Both the position numbers and the translations under genes were made by a program. 43,174 nt of DNA from Planococcus sp. A6 (GTDB lineage: Bacteria > Bacillota > Bacilli > Bacillales_A > Planococcaceae): the NCBI RefSeq assembly GCF_028823615.1, contig NZ_JAPEHT010000012.1, positions 1 through 43,174 of the forward strand. Reading direction: 5' to 3'. How positions within the stretch are numbered: position 1 is the stretch's first letter; the number at the start of each line of letters is the position of its first letter. Under the pieces are notes generated by a model. That model was not told the origin of the DNA. It made no database searches and saw nothing but the letters and a program-made list of their open reading frames with translations. Of this stretch, positions 9,808 through 19,597 are shown in pieces.

Positions 9808-10986
9808 TCAGCGTTTTGAATTGTTGCTTTTTTCAAAATTATTTCCGTAAGTCCATCGGCGCCAGATCATTTCGATCGGTCCCCGATTGAATTTACTGAA
9901 CCACAATTCCGCAAAGATTAATTGGACAATGAATATACCGACGGCGATCAAGGTCCCGGTCAATAGATCCACTTGGCCGTATAAGCCCAGGCCGAAGGAA
10001 TAAAAGATGCTTGTCGCGATAATCGATTGCGTGATATAGATGGTCATCGACATCCTGCCCGCTTTGACCAGTGGCGACAAAACCTTCATAAACGTCAGGT
10101 TCAGCGACAATAACGCGATAATACCCGCATAGCCTACCGCCACCAATGGGCCTCCAAACATTTCCTGGACATATTGGAAAGCATAATTGGTGTCGAATAG
10201 ATAAGGAGTTGATTTCAGCAATAAGCCGATAGCAAGCGAACTAAAGGTCAATATCAGCCACGTCTTTTTCTTATTGGCTACTTGTTCAATCATCTGCCAC
10301 TTAGCCGCTGCTGCGCCCACCATCATCAATGGCAAGATGGTGACTACATAAATGATAAAACTGAATGGATTGTTGCCATAATACCAATCCGTCAGCCGTC
10401 TACTGAAGATTTCAGCGAAACTCCCTGAGCCATATGCTGCAATGGACTGCTCGGCTTCCTGATAACCAATATAAATATTCGGATCTGCCATGACCGAAAT
10501 AAACATAATGGCGGTGAACATCAAATGAGGCAATGTGTAGATCAGTATGCCAAGGCCAAGAAGCCAGTTTGCCGGCAAACTGAGCATACCGATCAACAAC
10601 AAGCCCATAAGTGCATAGGTAATTAAAATATCTCCATACCAAATGAAGAATGCATGGATGATCCCAAATCCCAATAAGATCACCAGCCGCTTGATGGCTA
10701 CCGGCAAAAATGGCTGCCCTTGTCCTTGAGCCCGCAAGAATTGCATCATCAAGCCATATCCGAACAACATTGCGAATAACGGATAAAAACTGGCCTGAAC
10801 GAAAATGTCCAAGCCGGTGAAAATGGTTTGGTCCATATTGCTGCTGAACCATTTATACGGATCGATATAAGATAAAGGCGTGTGGAAGGCCAGCATGTTG
10901 ATGAGCAGGATTCCGAATAACGAAAATCCCCTCATCAAATCGATGGCATCCACCCGTTCACGTAAAGAGATCGGCTGTAATTTCAA
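9808..10986 (-). CDS. DUF418 (YeiB-family) multi-spanning membrane protein
   Basis: A 392-residue inner-membrane protein with about ten hydrophobic segments. It opens with the family motif RVDAIDLMRGFSLFGILLINM and ends in the DUF418 domain, with LAELWFSKFNRGPIEMIWRRWTYG close to the C terminus. Family members are often called transporters but no substrate is established. The start is taken as TTG at 10986, nine bases after AGGAGG; that ribosome binding site overlaps the addA stop codon, so the gene is probably the last one of the addB-addA transcript. A longer reading into addA has no ribosome binding site. In B. subtilis sbcD-sbcC follow addA instead. Confidence 0.82.
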   Translation of the reverse strand: MKLQPISLRERVDAIDLMRGFSLFGILLINMLAFHTPLSYIDPYKWFSSNMDQTIFTGLDIFVQASFYPLFAMLFGYGLMMQFLRAQGQGQPFLPVAIKRLVILLGFGIIHAFFIWYGDILITYALMGLLLIGMLSLPANWLLGLGILIYTLPHLMFTAIMFISVMADPNIYIGYQEAEQSIAAYGSGSFAEIFSRRLTDWYYGNNPFSFIIYVVTILPLMMVGAAAAKWQMIEQVANKKKTWLILTFSSLAIGLLLKSTPYLFDTNYAFQYVQEMFGGPLVAVGYAGIIALLSLNLTFMKVLSPLVKAGRMSMTIYITQSIIATSIFYSFGLGLYGQVDLLTGTLIAVGIFIVQLIFAELWFSKFNRGPIEMIWRRWTYGNNFEKSNNSKR

Positions 10987-10996
10987 AATAATCCTC

Positions 10997-13900
10997 CTAG
11001 ACTTCCACTTCTTCATTTGTCGAGAATAAATACAAGATACACTCTTTGATCGCAATGCGCAAAATCGCTTCCACCGCTTCTTGGTACACTGATAATTGGA
11101 TCGAGTAGCGCTCTTTCATGGCCGATTGGACATTGCCCATACCGCGCGTTTGGTCGGTTTTATAATCGAGCAAGATCCATTCCCCGTCTTCCTTGAACAG
11201 GCAATCGACGATCCCTTGGACGATTTGATGGTCGCCATCTTCATCAGCGCGTGCATACGTAAAAGGAACTTCCCGTCTGACATCCTCGGCGTTCATCAGG
11301 CGCTGTGCGATCTTACTATGGAAAAACGCTTCAACTTGCTCAGCTTTGACAGCCTGCGCTTCTTCCTTCGTAAGAATTTCACGTCCTGTCAACTCGTCGA
11401 GAAATTGCCGGATCTCCTCCACATCCATCTGCCGCTCAAGCGGCAAATGCTGCATGACGGTGTGGACTGCCGTACCGATATCTGCAGCTGACAGTTTGCG
11501 GTCCATCAGGAAATCCGGGCGGTGAGGCGCTCTCTTTTGAGTTTTCGGCTGATAATTCTGGATGAACGATTCCGGCTCATCCGAACGCTGCAATAACTGC
11601 AGCCTCTTCATTTCCGTCACCGATTGCTTGGAACGTTTTTCGACAGCTGCCTGATGGGGATAAGCGAAGTCGAATCGGCTGTGGATCAATGCGGCGTCCG
11701 CTTCAGCTTCCGGCCGGTCTTGTTGGGCTTCGAGCAAAGGCTGCGGCTCTTCTAAGGAAACGGTCTCGACAATATCGATCTGGAAACGTGAATGATGCTC
11801 GAGCACTTCACTGCCTACATGCAGTTCTTCGGCATCGGGATGCCTGGACACGGCAGGGCCGATCCAATCCAAATAGGATTTTGCACGCGAACGTTTAAAG
11901 TCAGGCAACAGCACGTCGCCCGAGGAAGTTTTCCACTTCTCGAGTAAACGGTCAATGTCTTTTACCGAAGCGGTCAAGTAGAGCTTTTCTTTCGCACGGG
12001 TCATGGCCACATACAACACCCGCATCTCTTCAGCCTTCATCTGCAATTGTTTCATTTCTTTAACGGCAAGATAAGGCAGCGAAGTGTATTCGATGCGTGT
12101 ATCGGGATTGACGGCCTTGACCGCAAGTCCGTATTGCTGGTCGAATAAATACGGTTTGTGGAAATCCATTTCATTGAACGGCCTTCCGGTTCCCGCAAAA
12201 AAGACGACCGGAAATTCAAGGCCTTTCGATTTATGGACGGTCATGAGCCGCACGACATTTTCCTTTTCGCTCAACGACTTTGCAGTTCCAAGGTCGTCAC
12301 CCCGCTCCCGCATGCGGTCGATGAAGCGCAGGAATCGGAACAATCCGCGAAAAGCGGTTTTCTCGTATTCGAGTGCTCGGTCATGAAGGGCACGCAGATT
12401 CGCTTGGCGCTGCTTGCCGTTCGACATAGCACCCGTCATTTCGTAGTAATTCGTATCCAGGTACACTTTCCAAATCAATTCCGACAACGAGCCCCTGCGC
12501 GCCAAATCCCGCCAAATACGGAGGCTGTTCGTGAAACGGGCCAGCTTAATCCGAGTGGCTTCATCCATTGTGCCGATGCGGATAAACGCTTTCAATGCAT
12601 CATAAAAAGTTCCTTTTGCATCGGCAAGCCGGATCGCTGCCAACTCATTTTCCTGTAGGCCGAAAAACGGCGCGCGCAACACGGCGGCAAGCGGAATATC
12701 CTGGTACGGGTTATCGATGACGCGCAATGTATTAAGCATGATCATCACTTCAAGAGCATCGAAATACCCTCCGCTCAACTCTGCGTAAAGAGGGACGCCA
12801 GCCATTTTGAATTCGTCGGAAAAGTCACCCGACCAAGTCATCGAACGCATCAATACGACAATATCGCGGTATTCAAGCGGGCGCTCTTTCCCGCTCCATG
12901 GATCGTGCACGAGCGTTCCCGCATCCATCATATGGCGGATCTTTTGCGCTATCCAGCGTGCTTCCCATTGCGACTTGTCCATATCGACAGTTATTTCTTC
13001 CCCTTCTTCTGTTTCCGGTTCATGGATAAGCGTCAAGTGAATCGGCACATCTTCTTCGGGATAGGGCGCTTTCGGCTTCAATGCCGCATCTTCATCGTAA
13101 CTGATTTCACCGACGCGCTCGCCCATAATTTGCGAAAAGATGTAATTGGTGCCATCGAGCACTTCTTTGCGGCTCCTGAAATTGGCGTTCAAATCGATTC
13201 GCAGGCCCGTCTCGTCCGCTTCCCTGCTAAAGCGGGAATACTTGCCCAAGAACAACATCGGCTCCGCCAAACGGAAACGGTAGATGGACTGTTTAACGTC
13301 CCCTACCATGAATAAATTGCCATCTTGTTCCGATCCGGACTTCACAAGGCTGAGTATCGTTTCCTGCAGCATATTCGTATCTTGGTATTCATCAACCAAA
13401 ACTTCTTTGAAGCGTGTGCGGTAATCCTGAGCGATCGCAGAAGGTTCTCCCCCATCGCTCAGGATTTCCAGCGCGTAATGCTCCAAATCCGAGAAATCGA
13501 CCAAACCGCGATCGATTTTAAGAGCCTTGTATTCTTCCGCAAAACGCTTCGTCAAATCGACCAATGTCCGCATAAGCGGTGCCATTTCGCGCATTTCCGC
13601 AAGCAGGCGCTCAGGGGCGCGGGTGAAATACCCCTCTTTTACATCATTGAACAGTTTTTTCGCTTCATTTCTCCGTGCTTTCGCTTCTTCCGCCAACTGC
13701 GGGTCGCAGGAATCCTTTTTCACAGACGCCAAGCGCTCCCATTTAATGTTCCGGGCATAAGCATGAAGCGATGCCCAAGATTCATCCAGTGCGTCGATTG
13801 CGGCGCGGATCAGCGTAGCATCCATCCGGAAATTCTCTTCCAATACGGCAGGGCCGTCCGGACGGGTAGCTATCTCCCAACCTTCATCAAGTAAATTAAG

Positions 13901-14602
13901 CGCTGCTTCGAAACTATGACGTATCGTCATTTTCAAGTCTTCCATGAACGGCAGGCCGTCGATCGTGGCGTGTTCCGGTACATCGTATAACGTTGGCAAT
14001 TGTTCAAGCCAAGCTTCCGGTTCAGGATGCACACGCGAATAATCGTATAGTTTGCCCAGCAGAATCTCCATTGCCTGGTCGCTGCGGTCAGAAGTAAAAC
14101 TGTCTGCGAGCCTGTAAACCTTCTCGCGCCCTTCGCCTTCGTATGCGGATTCAAGCACCGCTTCCATGACATCATCACGAAGCAAGGCCGCTTCCGTATC
14201 TCCCGCAATGCGGAAGCCAGGGTCAATTTCCAGCAGATAGGCGTATTGCTTCACGACTTGCAGGCAGAACGAATGCAAAGTCGAAATCTGTGCTTTATTG
14301 ATCAGCCGCAGCTGCTTTTTTAAATGAACGGATTCTGGCTGTTCCGTGACCGCCTGCTCAAGCGCCGCTGACATGCGGTGGCGCATTTCCGCTGCCGATG
14401 CGTTCGTGAAGGTGACGACCAAAAGCTCATCGACGGATATCGGATCTTGTTCATCGAGCACTTTTTCGATCATCCGGTTGATCAGGACAGCCGTTTTCCC
14501 GGAACCTGCCGCAGCCGATACGAGCATATCCTTTCCCTTTGCCCATATCGCCTGCCATTGTTCATCGGTCCATGTAGCATCATTCGGTTTTTCCGGTATC
14601 AT
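10997..14602 (-). CDS. addA: ATP-dependent helicase/nuclease subunit A (AddA)
   Basis: A 1201-residue UvrD-type helicase-nuclease that with AddB resects double-strand breaks for RecA-dependent repair. The N-terminal Q motif (TDEQWQAIW) and Walker A AAGSGKT (about 31-37) are followed by helicase motifs including LVDEYQDTN, GDVKQSIYRFR and TVHKSKGLEFPVVF; the C-terminal RecB-like nuclease has GIVDCLF and LLDYKTD (about 1144-1150). Length is close to the B. subtilis protein (about 1230). The ATG lies 23 bases inside the end of addB, a typical coupled arrangement, after AAGGAG. All motifs look intact. Confidence 0.97.
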   Translation of the reverse strand: MIPEKPNDATWTDEQWQAIWAKGKDMLVSAAAGSGKTAVLINRMIEKVLDEQDPISVDELLVVTFTNASAAEMRHRMSAALEQAVTEQPESVHLKKQLRLINKAQISTLHSFCLQVVKQYAYLLEIDPGFRIAGDTEAALLRDDVMEAVLESAYEGEGREKVYRLADSFTSDRSDQAMEILLGKLYDYSRVHPEPEAWLEQLPTLYDVPEHATIDGLPFMEDLKMTIRHSFEAALNLLDEGWEIATRPDGPAVLEENFRMDATLIRAAIDALDESWASLHAYARNIKWERLASVKKDSCDPQLAEEAKARRNEAKKLFNDVKEGYFTRAPERLLAEMREMAPLMRTLVDLTKRFAEEYKALKIDRGLVDFSDLEHYALEILSDGGEPSAIAQDYRTRFKEVLVDEYQDTNMLQETILSLVKSGSEQDGNLFMVGDVKQSIYRFRLAEPMLFLGKYSRFSREADETGLRIDLNANFRSRKEVLDGTNYIFSQIMGERVGEISYDEDAALKPKAPYPEEDVPIHLTLIHEPETEEGEEITVDMDKSQWEARWIAQKIRHMMDAGTLVHDPWSGKERPLEYRDIVVLMRSMTWSGDFSDEFKMAGVPLYAELSGGYFDALEVMIMLNTLRVIDNPYQDIPLAAVLRAPFFGLQENELAAIRLADAKGTFYDALKAFIRIGTMDEATRIKLARFTNSLRIWRDLARRGSLSELIWKVYLDTNYYEMTGAMSNGKQRQANLRALHDRALEYEKTAFRGLFRFLRFIDRMRERGDDLGTAKSLSEKENVVRLMTVHKSKGLEFPVVFFAGTGRPFNEMDFHKPYLFDQQYGLAVKAVNPDTRIEYTSLPYLAVKEMKQLQMKAEEMRVLYVAMTRAKEKLYLTASVKDIDRLLEKWKTSSGDVLLPDFKRSRAKSYLDWIGPAVSRHPDAEELHVGSEVLEHHSRFQIDIVETVSLEEPQPLLEAQQDRPEAEADAALIHSRFDFAYPHQAAVEKRSKQSVTEMKRLQLLQRSDEPESFIQNYQPKTQKRAPHRPDFLMDRKLSAADIGTAVHTVMQHLPLERQMDVEEIRQFLDELTGREILTKEEAQAVKAEQVEAFFHSKIAQRLMNAEDVRREVPFTYARADEDGDHQIVQGIVDCLFKEDGEWILLDYKTDQTRGMGNVQSAMKERYSIQLSVYQEAVEAILRIAIKECILYLFSTNEEVEV

Positions 14603-17600
14603 CAGCGCTCAACTCCTTGCGTATTTTCTCCACTGCCTGGTCGGGGCTCAACACCGGCAATTTGCGATAGCTCTGGTCGGGGTCACTCGGGTCGAATTGA
14701 CACACTGCGCGGAAATTACAGAATTGGCAAGGCGTGTCGTCTTTTAAGCGGTATGGCGAAACGGCTGTATTGCCGTCAAGAATGCCATTTCCTGCCCCTT
14801 GGTGTTTTTTCCGGACAAATTTGCGGATCGTTTCCATATCGTCTTTTTCCACTGTTTTCGATGAGCCCTTCGAGACCGAACCGTTTTTGTTGAGCCGCAC
14901 TGGAATGACATTTGAATACCCGTCAATCTGCGCGTCCATCGCCTGTATGACTTCCGGATCTTCAACAACCAAACCGTTCATCTTAAATGACTTCGCAAGT
15001 TCTTCTTCCAGTTCTTCAGCGGTCAGTAATTTCGTCATTTTCAACATCGGGTTGTGCATATGGAAATACAGCACCCCTGCCGGCTCCGCCTGCTCCCCAA
15101 GCCAGCGCTTCGAATGGGTCAGCGCCACATCCAAATAAGTGAAAGTTTGAAGTGCCAACCCGTGGTAAACTTCGCCCAAATCCAGGCCTTGCTTGGATGA
15201 TTTATAATCGACGACCCGCAAATACGGCTTGCCGCCGATATCAGTTGAATCGATGCGGTCAATGCGGCCCCTGACATTCATCTTGCGCCCGCGATCAAGC
15301 GCAATGTCGAGCGGCGGAATCGCTTCTTTCGTCCCGAAGCCTACTTCAAGCGCAACCGGCACAAAGCCGGAAACTTGCGCATGTTTGCTCAGCATGAAAG
15401 CCGTCTGGCGGATGATGCCTTCAAGCTTGTATTGGATATACCGATAGCGATGCGAACTCAACAGGATCTGGTTGACGAAATAAGGCGATAATTGTTCGAT
15501 CGCCCGCTTCGCGAGATCCGCGCATTGTTCTTTGCTTAGCGACGACCAGGAAACGCCGAGTTGCATCACTTCATCGGAAATCCATTTGATTGCGGCATGG
15601 AATAAATCTCCCATTGCCGGTGCAGCCAAACGGTATTGGCTGCGTTCTTCGAGTTTCAAGCCATAAGCTGCATAATGGGCAAATTGGCAGCTATGATACG
15701 TCTCGATACGGGATACGCTCGAGGCGATCGGTGCACCGTAAAGCGATTCAGCGATTTCTTCCGATAGCTTTTCAGCTTTCCCATGGCTCAAAGGCTTGAA
15801 GATTTGATTGATAATTGACGACCATAACGGGTCTTCCCGGTAGTAATCGAGCACAGCCTGCCATTGTCCCGTGAGCTCACCGCTCCTGATTTGGGCAGCA
15901 AGATGCGAAAGCGTTGCACGCGGATGGCTAATGTATTCCAATGCATCCGGCTCATGCAGCTCTTCCGGGCCGATCGCTGCCAATTTAGGCTCCACCTGAA
16001 GCAAATCGGCGATTTTCCTGATATATAAAGAAGGCAATAAGGCTTTTCCTTCTTCGTCCGCAATCGGGTAAGAGACGCTCAGCCGATCGGAAGCGGAAGA
16101 GAACGAGCGATAGGCCATATAAGTTTCATCCATCAAACGCATACGGGAGCTTGGTGCGAGTTCGATGCCAATTTTTTGGAACCACTCGCGCTCTGCATCT
16201 GTCAAGAGCCCTTCGTGTTCAATGCGCTGCGGCAAGACGCCGTCGTTTGCGCCGATGATGAAGACCGACCGAATGTCCATCAAGCGCGCCAGGTCCATTT
16301 TGGCGATGGTCACTTGATCGAGCGACGGCGGTATGCGGGAAAACTCCAAAGTTTCGAAGCCTTCATCAAGAATCCGTGCTGCGCTTTGAAGGTCCAGTTC
16401 TTTGTCCCCGAACATCAGGACAAATTGGTCGAGCACACCGACCCATTGATTCCAAGCCTGCTCATGTTCCGTCGCAGCAAGCAATTGATGATCGGCTTCT
16501 TCGCGGTCTTTCAGCAGCTGGATTTTCGAGTAGACATCGAGCTCTTCGATGAACTGAAACAGCGCTGTAGCAAAGTCGCGGCCGGTTACGCAATCGCCAA
16601 GGCGTGTTTTCAAACGCTCAAGCGGGTCGCGCACCACATCCCGGACGGTTTGCAATTCCATCTGGAGCGCCAATTCTTCGTCTGTCTGGATGCCGGAATG
16701 AAATTCGAGCCCGCGGTATTTTTTATAGATCCAGCGCTTGTCATCAAACCAGCGGTCTCCGTAGATGCCATTGGCAAGAACGAAATTCTCCAGTTGGTCC
16801 CCTCGCTCCCGCCATTTGCTGACATTGCCTTCAGGAAAGAACAAATCCGTCTTCAACGCCCGGAAAACCGGTTCATACGCATAATTGCCGATGACCGCTT
16901 CGAGTGCGGAACGGCTGAATTCGATTAATGGATGATGAAGCATTGACTTTTTTTGGCTGATGAAATAAGGGATTTCGTATTGAGGAAAAATAGTGTTGAT
17001 CAATTCGTCGTACACTTCCGGCTGGCGGTAAAGCACCGCAATATCGTTATAGCGGCAGCCATCCATCACTTGTTGCCGGATCGACCGCGCAAGCTCATGG
17101 ATTTCAGCGCGGCGGTTGGACGCTTCGACCAATTCGACAGCCCCTTGCCCTTCGATGGACGGGGCAGGAAAGGTTTCGATGAAGCGTTCGATATGCAGAA
17201 GTTCCTCGTTCATGAAACGTTTTGGCTCTTGCAAGTATACTTCCGGTTCCAGCCCGATTCCTTCCGATGCGGCAAGATCCGTCAAACGGCTTGCCGTGAC
17301 GGCGGATTGGTAGAATAACGACTGTTCATCCTCCGTACTGCTTGTGTCATCCATCGGCAAGACGATCGTCACCGATTTGGCATGCTTCAACAACTCTTCA
17401 ATGATTTGGAACTCGCGCGCTGTAAAGCTAACGAACCCATCGATATAAATAGCCGAATGCTTGATCGTTTCCGAATGGCGGATTTTTTCGCTCAATAAGC
17501 CGAGATGGCCTTCGGAATCCACGAACACTTTGCCAAGCCTCCGGTCGATTTCCAGCAAGATGAGTTCGAGATCTGCTGCCTTGTCCTGCAGCGTCCTCGG

Positions 17601-18056
17601 GGCTCCGGCTGTTTCAAGAGATGACCGTATCGTTCCAATTTCATCGCAATCGATGCAATACCGGGAAAACTCTTTGATCAATTGCTCAATTTGGTCGGTG
17701 AAGCCCCGTTTTCCTGCCGCTCTTCTGAATAAGTGAAACTCATCTTTATGTTCTTCGAGCAGGCTGCGGATCAGCATGCGGTAGCCGAATGTGTCGATTT
17801 CCTTGCGGCTGATCCCGCCGACCTCTTGCAACACGCGCCAGGCAAGACGCTTGAAAGTCACGGCCTGCGCACGGATCATGCCGTTCATGCCGTATGCGGC
17901 GGACAAACGATACTCCGTAGAAAAAGACATCTGGTCCGGGACGATAAGAAATATTGGATCCCCATCCGCTTGGTCTTTCAAACTATCGGCGATTTCTTTC
18001 TGGACAAAACGGGTTTTTCCGGTACCGGCGCGCCCGTAGACAATTCGTAAAGACAT
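14580..18056 (-). CDS. addB: ATP-dependent helicase/deoxyribonuclease subunit B (AddB)
   Basis: A 1158-residue partner of AddA. A Walker A site (GRAGTGKT, residues 8-15) opens an inactivated-helicase region used for Chi recognition in the family; the C-terminal nuclease has VVDYKSS (about 949-955). The iron-sulfur staple is visible as one internal cysteine in YHSCQFAHYAAYG plus C1110, C1113 and C1119 in the tail. An upstream in-frame GTG overlaps the GGGGTG ribosome binding site, so the ATG at 18056 is chosen. It is the first gene of the addB-addA operon and has its own promoter region with an SOS-type palindrome, separate from the membrane protein gene upstream. Confidence 0.96.
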   Translation of the reverse strand: MSLRIVYGRAGTGKTRFVQKEIADSLKDQADGDPIFLIVPDQMSFSTEYRLSAAYGMNGMIRAQAVTFKRLAWRVLQEVGGISRKEIDTFGYRMLIRSLLEEHKDEFHLFRRAAGKRGFTDQIEQLIKEFSRYCIDCDEIGTIRSSLETAGAPRTLQDKAADLELILLEIDRRLGKVFVDSEGHLGLLSEKIRHSETIKHSAIYIDGFVSFTAREFQIIEELLKHAKSVTIVLPMDDTSSTEDEQSLFYQSAVTASRLTDLAASEGIGLEPEVYLQEPKRFMNEELLHIERFIETFPAPSIEGQGAVELVEASNRRAEIHELARSIRQQVMDGCRYNDIAVLYRQPEVYDELINTIFPQYEIPYFISQKKSMLHHPLIEFSRSALEAVIGNYAYEPVFRALKTDLFFPEGNVSKWRERGDQLENFVLANGIYGDRWFDDKRWIYKKYRGLEFHSGIQTDEELALQMELQTVRDVVRDPLERLKTRLGDCVTGRDFATALFQFIEELDVYSKIQLLKDREEADHQLLAATEHEQAWNQWVGVLDQFVLMFGDKELDLQSAARILDEGFETLEFSRIPPSLDQVTIAKMDLARLMDIRSVFIIGANDGVLPQRIEHEGLLTDAEREWFQKIGIELAPSSRMRLMDETYMAYRSFSSASDRLSVSYPIADEEGKALLPSLYIRKIADLLQVEPKLAAIGPEELHEPDALEYISHPRATLSHLAAQIRSGELTGQWQAVLDYYREDPLWSSIINQIFKPLSHGKAEKLSEEIAESLYGAPIASSVSRIETYHSCQFAHYAAYGLKLEERSQYRLAAPAMGDLFHAAIKWISDEVMQLGVSWSSLSKEQCADLAKRAIEQLSPYFVNQILLSSHRYRYIQYKLEGIIRQTAFMLSKHAQVSGFVPVALEVGFGTKEAIPPLDIALDRGRKMNVRGRIDRIDSTDIGGKPYLRVVDYKSSKQGLDLGEVYHGLALQTFTYLDVALTHSKRWLGEQAEPAGVLYFHMHNPMLKMTKLLTAEELEEELAKSFKMNGLVVEDPEVIQAMDAQIDGYSNVIPVRLNKNGSVSKGSSKTVEKDDMETIRKFVRKKHQGAGNGILDGNTAVSPYRLKDDTPCQFCNFRAVCQFDPSDPDQSYRKLPVLSPDQAVEKIRKELSADDTGKTE

Positions 18057-18075
18057 GTAATGCACCCCTTTTCAA

Positions 18076-18098
18076 TAAGAACATTTGTTCTTATTATA
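18076..18098 (-). promoter_or_regulatory. LexA (SOS) box with -10 element upstream of addB
   Basis: GAACATTTGTTC (18079-18090) matches the Gram-positive LexA/DinR core GAAC-N4-GTTC. It lies inside a longer perfect palindrome whose AATAAGAAC and GTTCTTATT arms flank a four-base centre. A TATAAT -10 box (18093-18098, minus strand) begins three bases upstream of the palindrome core, so the site would cover the transcription start. The -35 hexamer is poor. This suggests damage-inducible addAB; LexA binding is inferred only. Confidence 0.62.
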
Positions 18099-18129
18099 CA
18101 ATAAACAATCGAAAAGAACGACTTTCCTG

Positions 18130-18762
18130 TTAAGATAGCCGTTCTTTTTCGCGTTCTTCTTTCGCCCTTTTGAAGTCGGCTTCCACTTTTTTATTGAGCC
18201 TCTTCTCCAAAATTTTCCCGATAACATAAAGTAGCACGATAACAGCAATGACGATACCTGTCCGGATCGGCTGTGTGAACAAAGCGCGGATATCATAGCC
18301 GACGTAGGAAATCGTCAAGACCATGACGAATTTGCCCGCCATCAAGGTCAATAAGTAATAATGGCGGCTGATATTCGATAGCCCGGCCACCAAGTTGACC
18401 AATGCCGATGGCGTAAACGGGAAACACAGGAGCAAGAACAAGGGGCCGAAGCCGTTCCGCTCCACCCAATGGATGAGCCTTTCGACTTTCTCATGACGCG
18501 TCATGAAATTCATGAATCGCGCTTGCCCGAACTTGCGGATCAACAGGAATACGGTATACGAACCGGCAACTGCCCCGCCCCATGACAGAAGGAAACCAAG
18601 CCATAGGCCATAGGCAGTCGCATTGGCGAAGACGAAGACAAAGAGCGGCAAAAAAGGTAAAAACGATTCAAGGAACGGCAGCAAAAATCCGATGAGTGGG
18701 CCGAATGCCCGGTAAGATTGCGTTAACTCGACAATGTTTTCCATAGTAAAAAAATCCGACAT
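18130..18762 (-). CDS. TVP38/TMEM64 (DedA-like) family membrane protein, YhjE-like
   Basis: A 210-residue integral membrane protein of the SNARE-associated/DedA superfamily, with about five hydrophobic segments. The family signature FLESFLPFLPLFVFVFANA (about 30-48) and the GXXXG-rich segment SWGGAVAGSYTVFLLIRKFG are present, as is the second half motif FPFTPSALVNLVAGLS. The C terminus is a charged cytoplasmic tail rich in K/E. Family members are implicated in lipid scrambling or proton-coupled transport of lipid carriers; the substrate here is unknown. AAGGAATGAG precedes the ATG. B. subtilis carries a related gene (yhjE) not far from addAB. Confidence 0.82.
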   Translation of the reverse strand: MSDFFTMENIVELTQSYRAFGPLIGFLLPFLESFLPFLPLFVFVFANATAYGLWLGFLLSWGGAVAGSYTVFLLIRKFGQARFMNFMTRHEKVERLIHWVERNGFGPLFLLLCFPFTPSALVNLVAGLSNISRHYYLLTLMAGKFVMVLTISYVGYDIRALFTQPIRTGIVIAVIVLLYVIGKILEKRLNKKVEADFKRAKEEREKERLS

Positions 18763-18834
18763 AGGCTCATTCCTTTTAAATTGCGCGATTTTTCAATAAT
18801 GAATCTAAAAACAGGAGAAAATATGCTATGCTAT

Positions 18835-18840
18835 TATAAT
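18835..18840 (+). promoter_or_regulatory. Putative -10 box of azlCD
   Basis: A perfect TATAAT stands 65 bases before the azlC start, without a recognisable -35 hexamer at 16-18 bases. Flanking GGAGAAA (18814-18820) and TTTCTCC (18853-18859) form a long-loop inverted repeat around it. Activator dependence or a weak promoter are both possible. Confidence 0.35.
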
Positions 18841-18904
18841 TACTTTACACTCTTTCTCCCGTTTTGGAAAAGAGAAATACTTGCGGCAAAAGGAGCGGAA
18901 TAAA

Positions 18905-19597
18905 TTGCAAGAACACAGATTCTCTTCGGGGCTGAAAGCCGGCGCCAGCATTGCCATCGGCTATTTCCCGGTTGCGCTGACTTTTGGGCTGCTGGCCAAA
19001 ACGACAGGTTTATCACTCATCGAAGCGACCGCCATGAGCATTTTCGTCTTTGCCGGCGCTGCCCAGTACATATCACTTTCCCTTATCACAGCCGGTGTAC
19101 TCCCGGCGCTCATTGTCGTCAATACGTTCATCGTCAACATCCGCCACTTTTTGATGACAGCGGCATTGAATGAAAAGATGGAGCCGGATGCCCGTTGGAA
19201 AAAAGCGCTGTACGCATTCGGCATAACCGATGAAACGTTTACGGTGCTAGCCACTCAGCCGGGCGACAAGATCCGTACTTCATTTGCGGCTGGTGTCATC
19301 GTTATTTCCTACGGAAGCTGGGTGGCATTCACTTCACTTGGTCATTTAATTGGCGCCAGCCTCCCTGGTTTCCTGCAGGCTTCCATGTCGATCGCGCTTT
19401 ATGCGATGTTCGTCGGCTTGCTAGTGCCGTCCATGAAAGGCAACCGGAAAGTCGTCAGCCTGGCGTTGATCGCCGCACTCTTCAACTCGATGTTCTATTT
19501 CACCGGCTGGCTGTCCACTGGCTGGGCAATCATGGTGTCGACGCTTGCTTCAGCGATCATCATTGAACTGATTTCACGGAAAGGAGTTGCTGCCTGA
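18905..19597 (+). CDS. azlC: AzlC-family branched-chain amino-acid exporter, large subunit
   Basis: A 230-residue membrane protein with about seven hydrophobic segments that forms an exporter with AzlD; the pair expels branched-chain amino acids and analogues such as 4-azaleucine. The opening GLKAGASIAIGYFPVALTFGLLA and the segment FVFAGAAQYISLSL, followed by NIRHFLM, are family hallmarks. The start is TTG at 18905 with AAAGGAG nine bases upstream; an in-frame TTG eight codons earlier overlaps the ribosome binding site and is rejected. It shares TGATG with azlD (one-base overlap), so translation is coupled. The pair sits between the addAB block and the csbA-minJ block. Confidence 0.9.
   Translation: MQEHRFSSGLKAGASIAIGYFPVALTFGLLAKTTGLSLIEATAMSIFVFAGAAQYISLSLITAGVLPALIVVNTFIVNIRHFLMTAALNEKMEPDARWKKALYAFGITDETFTVLATQPGDKIRTSFAAGVIVISYGSWVAFTSLGHLIGASLPGFLQASMSIALYAMFVGLLVPSMKGNRKVVSLALIAALFNSMFYFTGWLSTGWAIMVSTLASAIIIELISRKGVAA

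Noticed and set aside
12158-13894. Several plus-strand frames opposite addA (up to 189 codons)
   Set aside because: They overlap the intact AddA helicase motifs on the other strand and lack ribosome binding sites or domain similarity.
16176-16928. Plus-strand open frame of 250 codons opposite addB
   Set aside because: It is antisense to conserved AddB coding sequence with no start signal; an effect of base composition.
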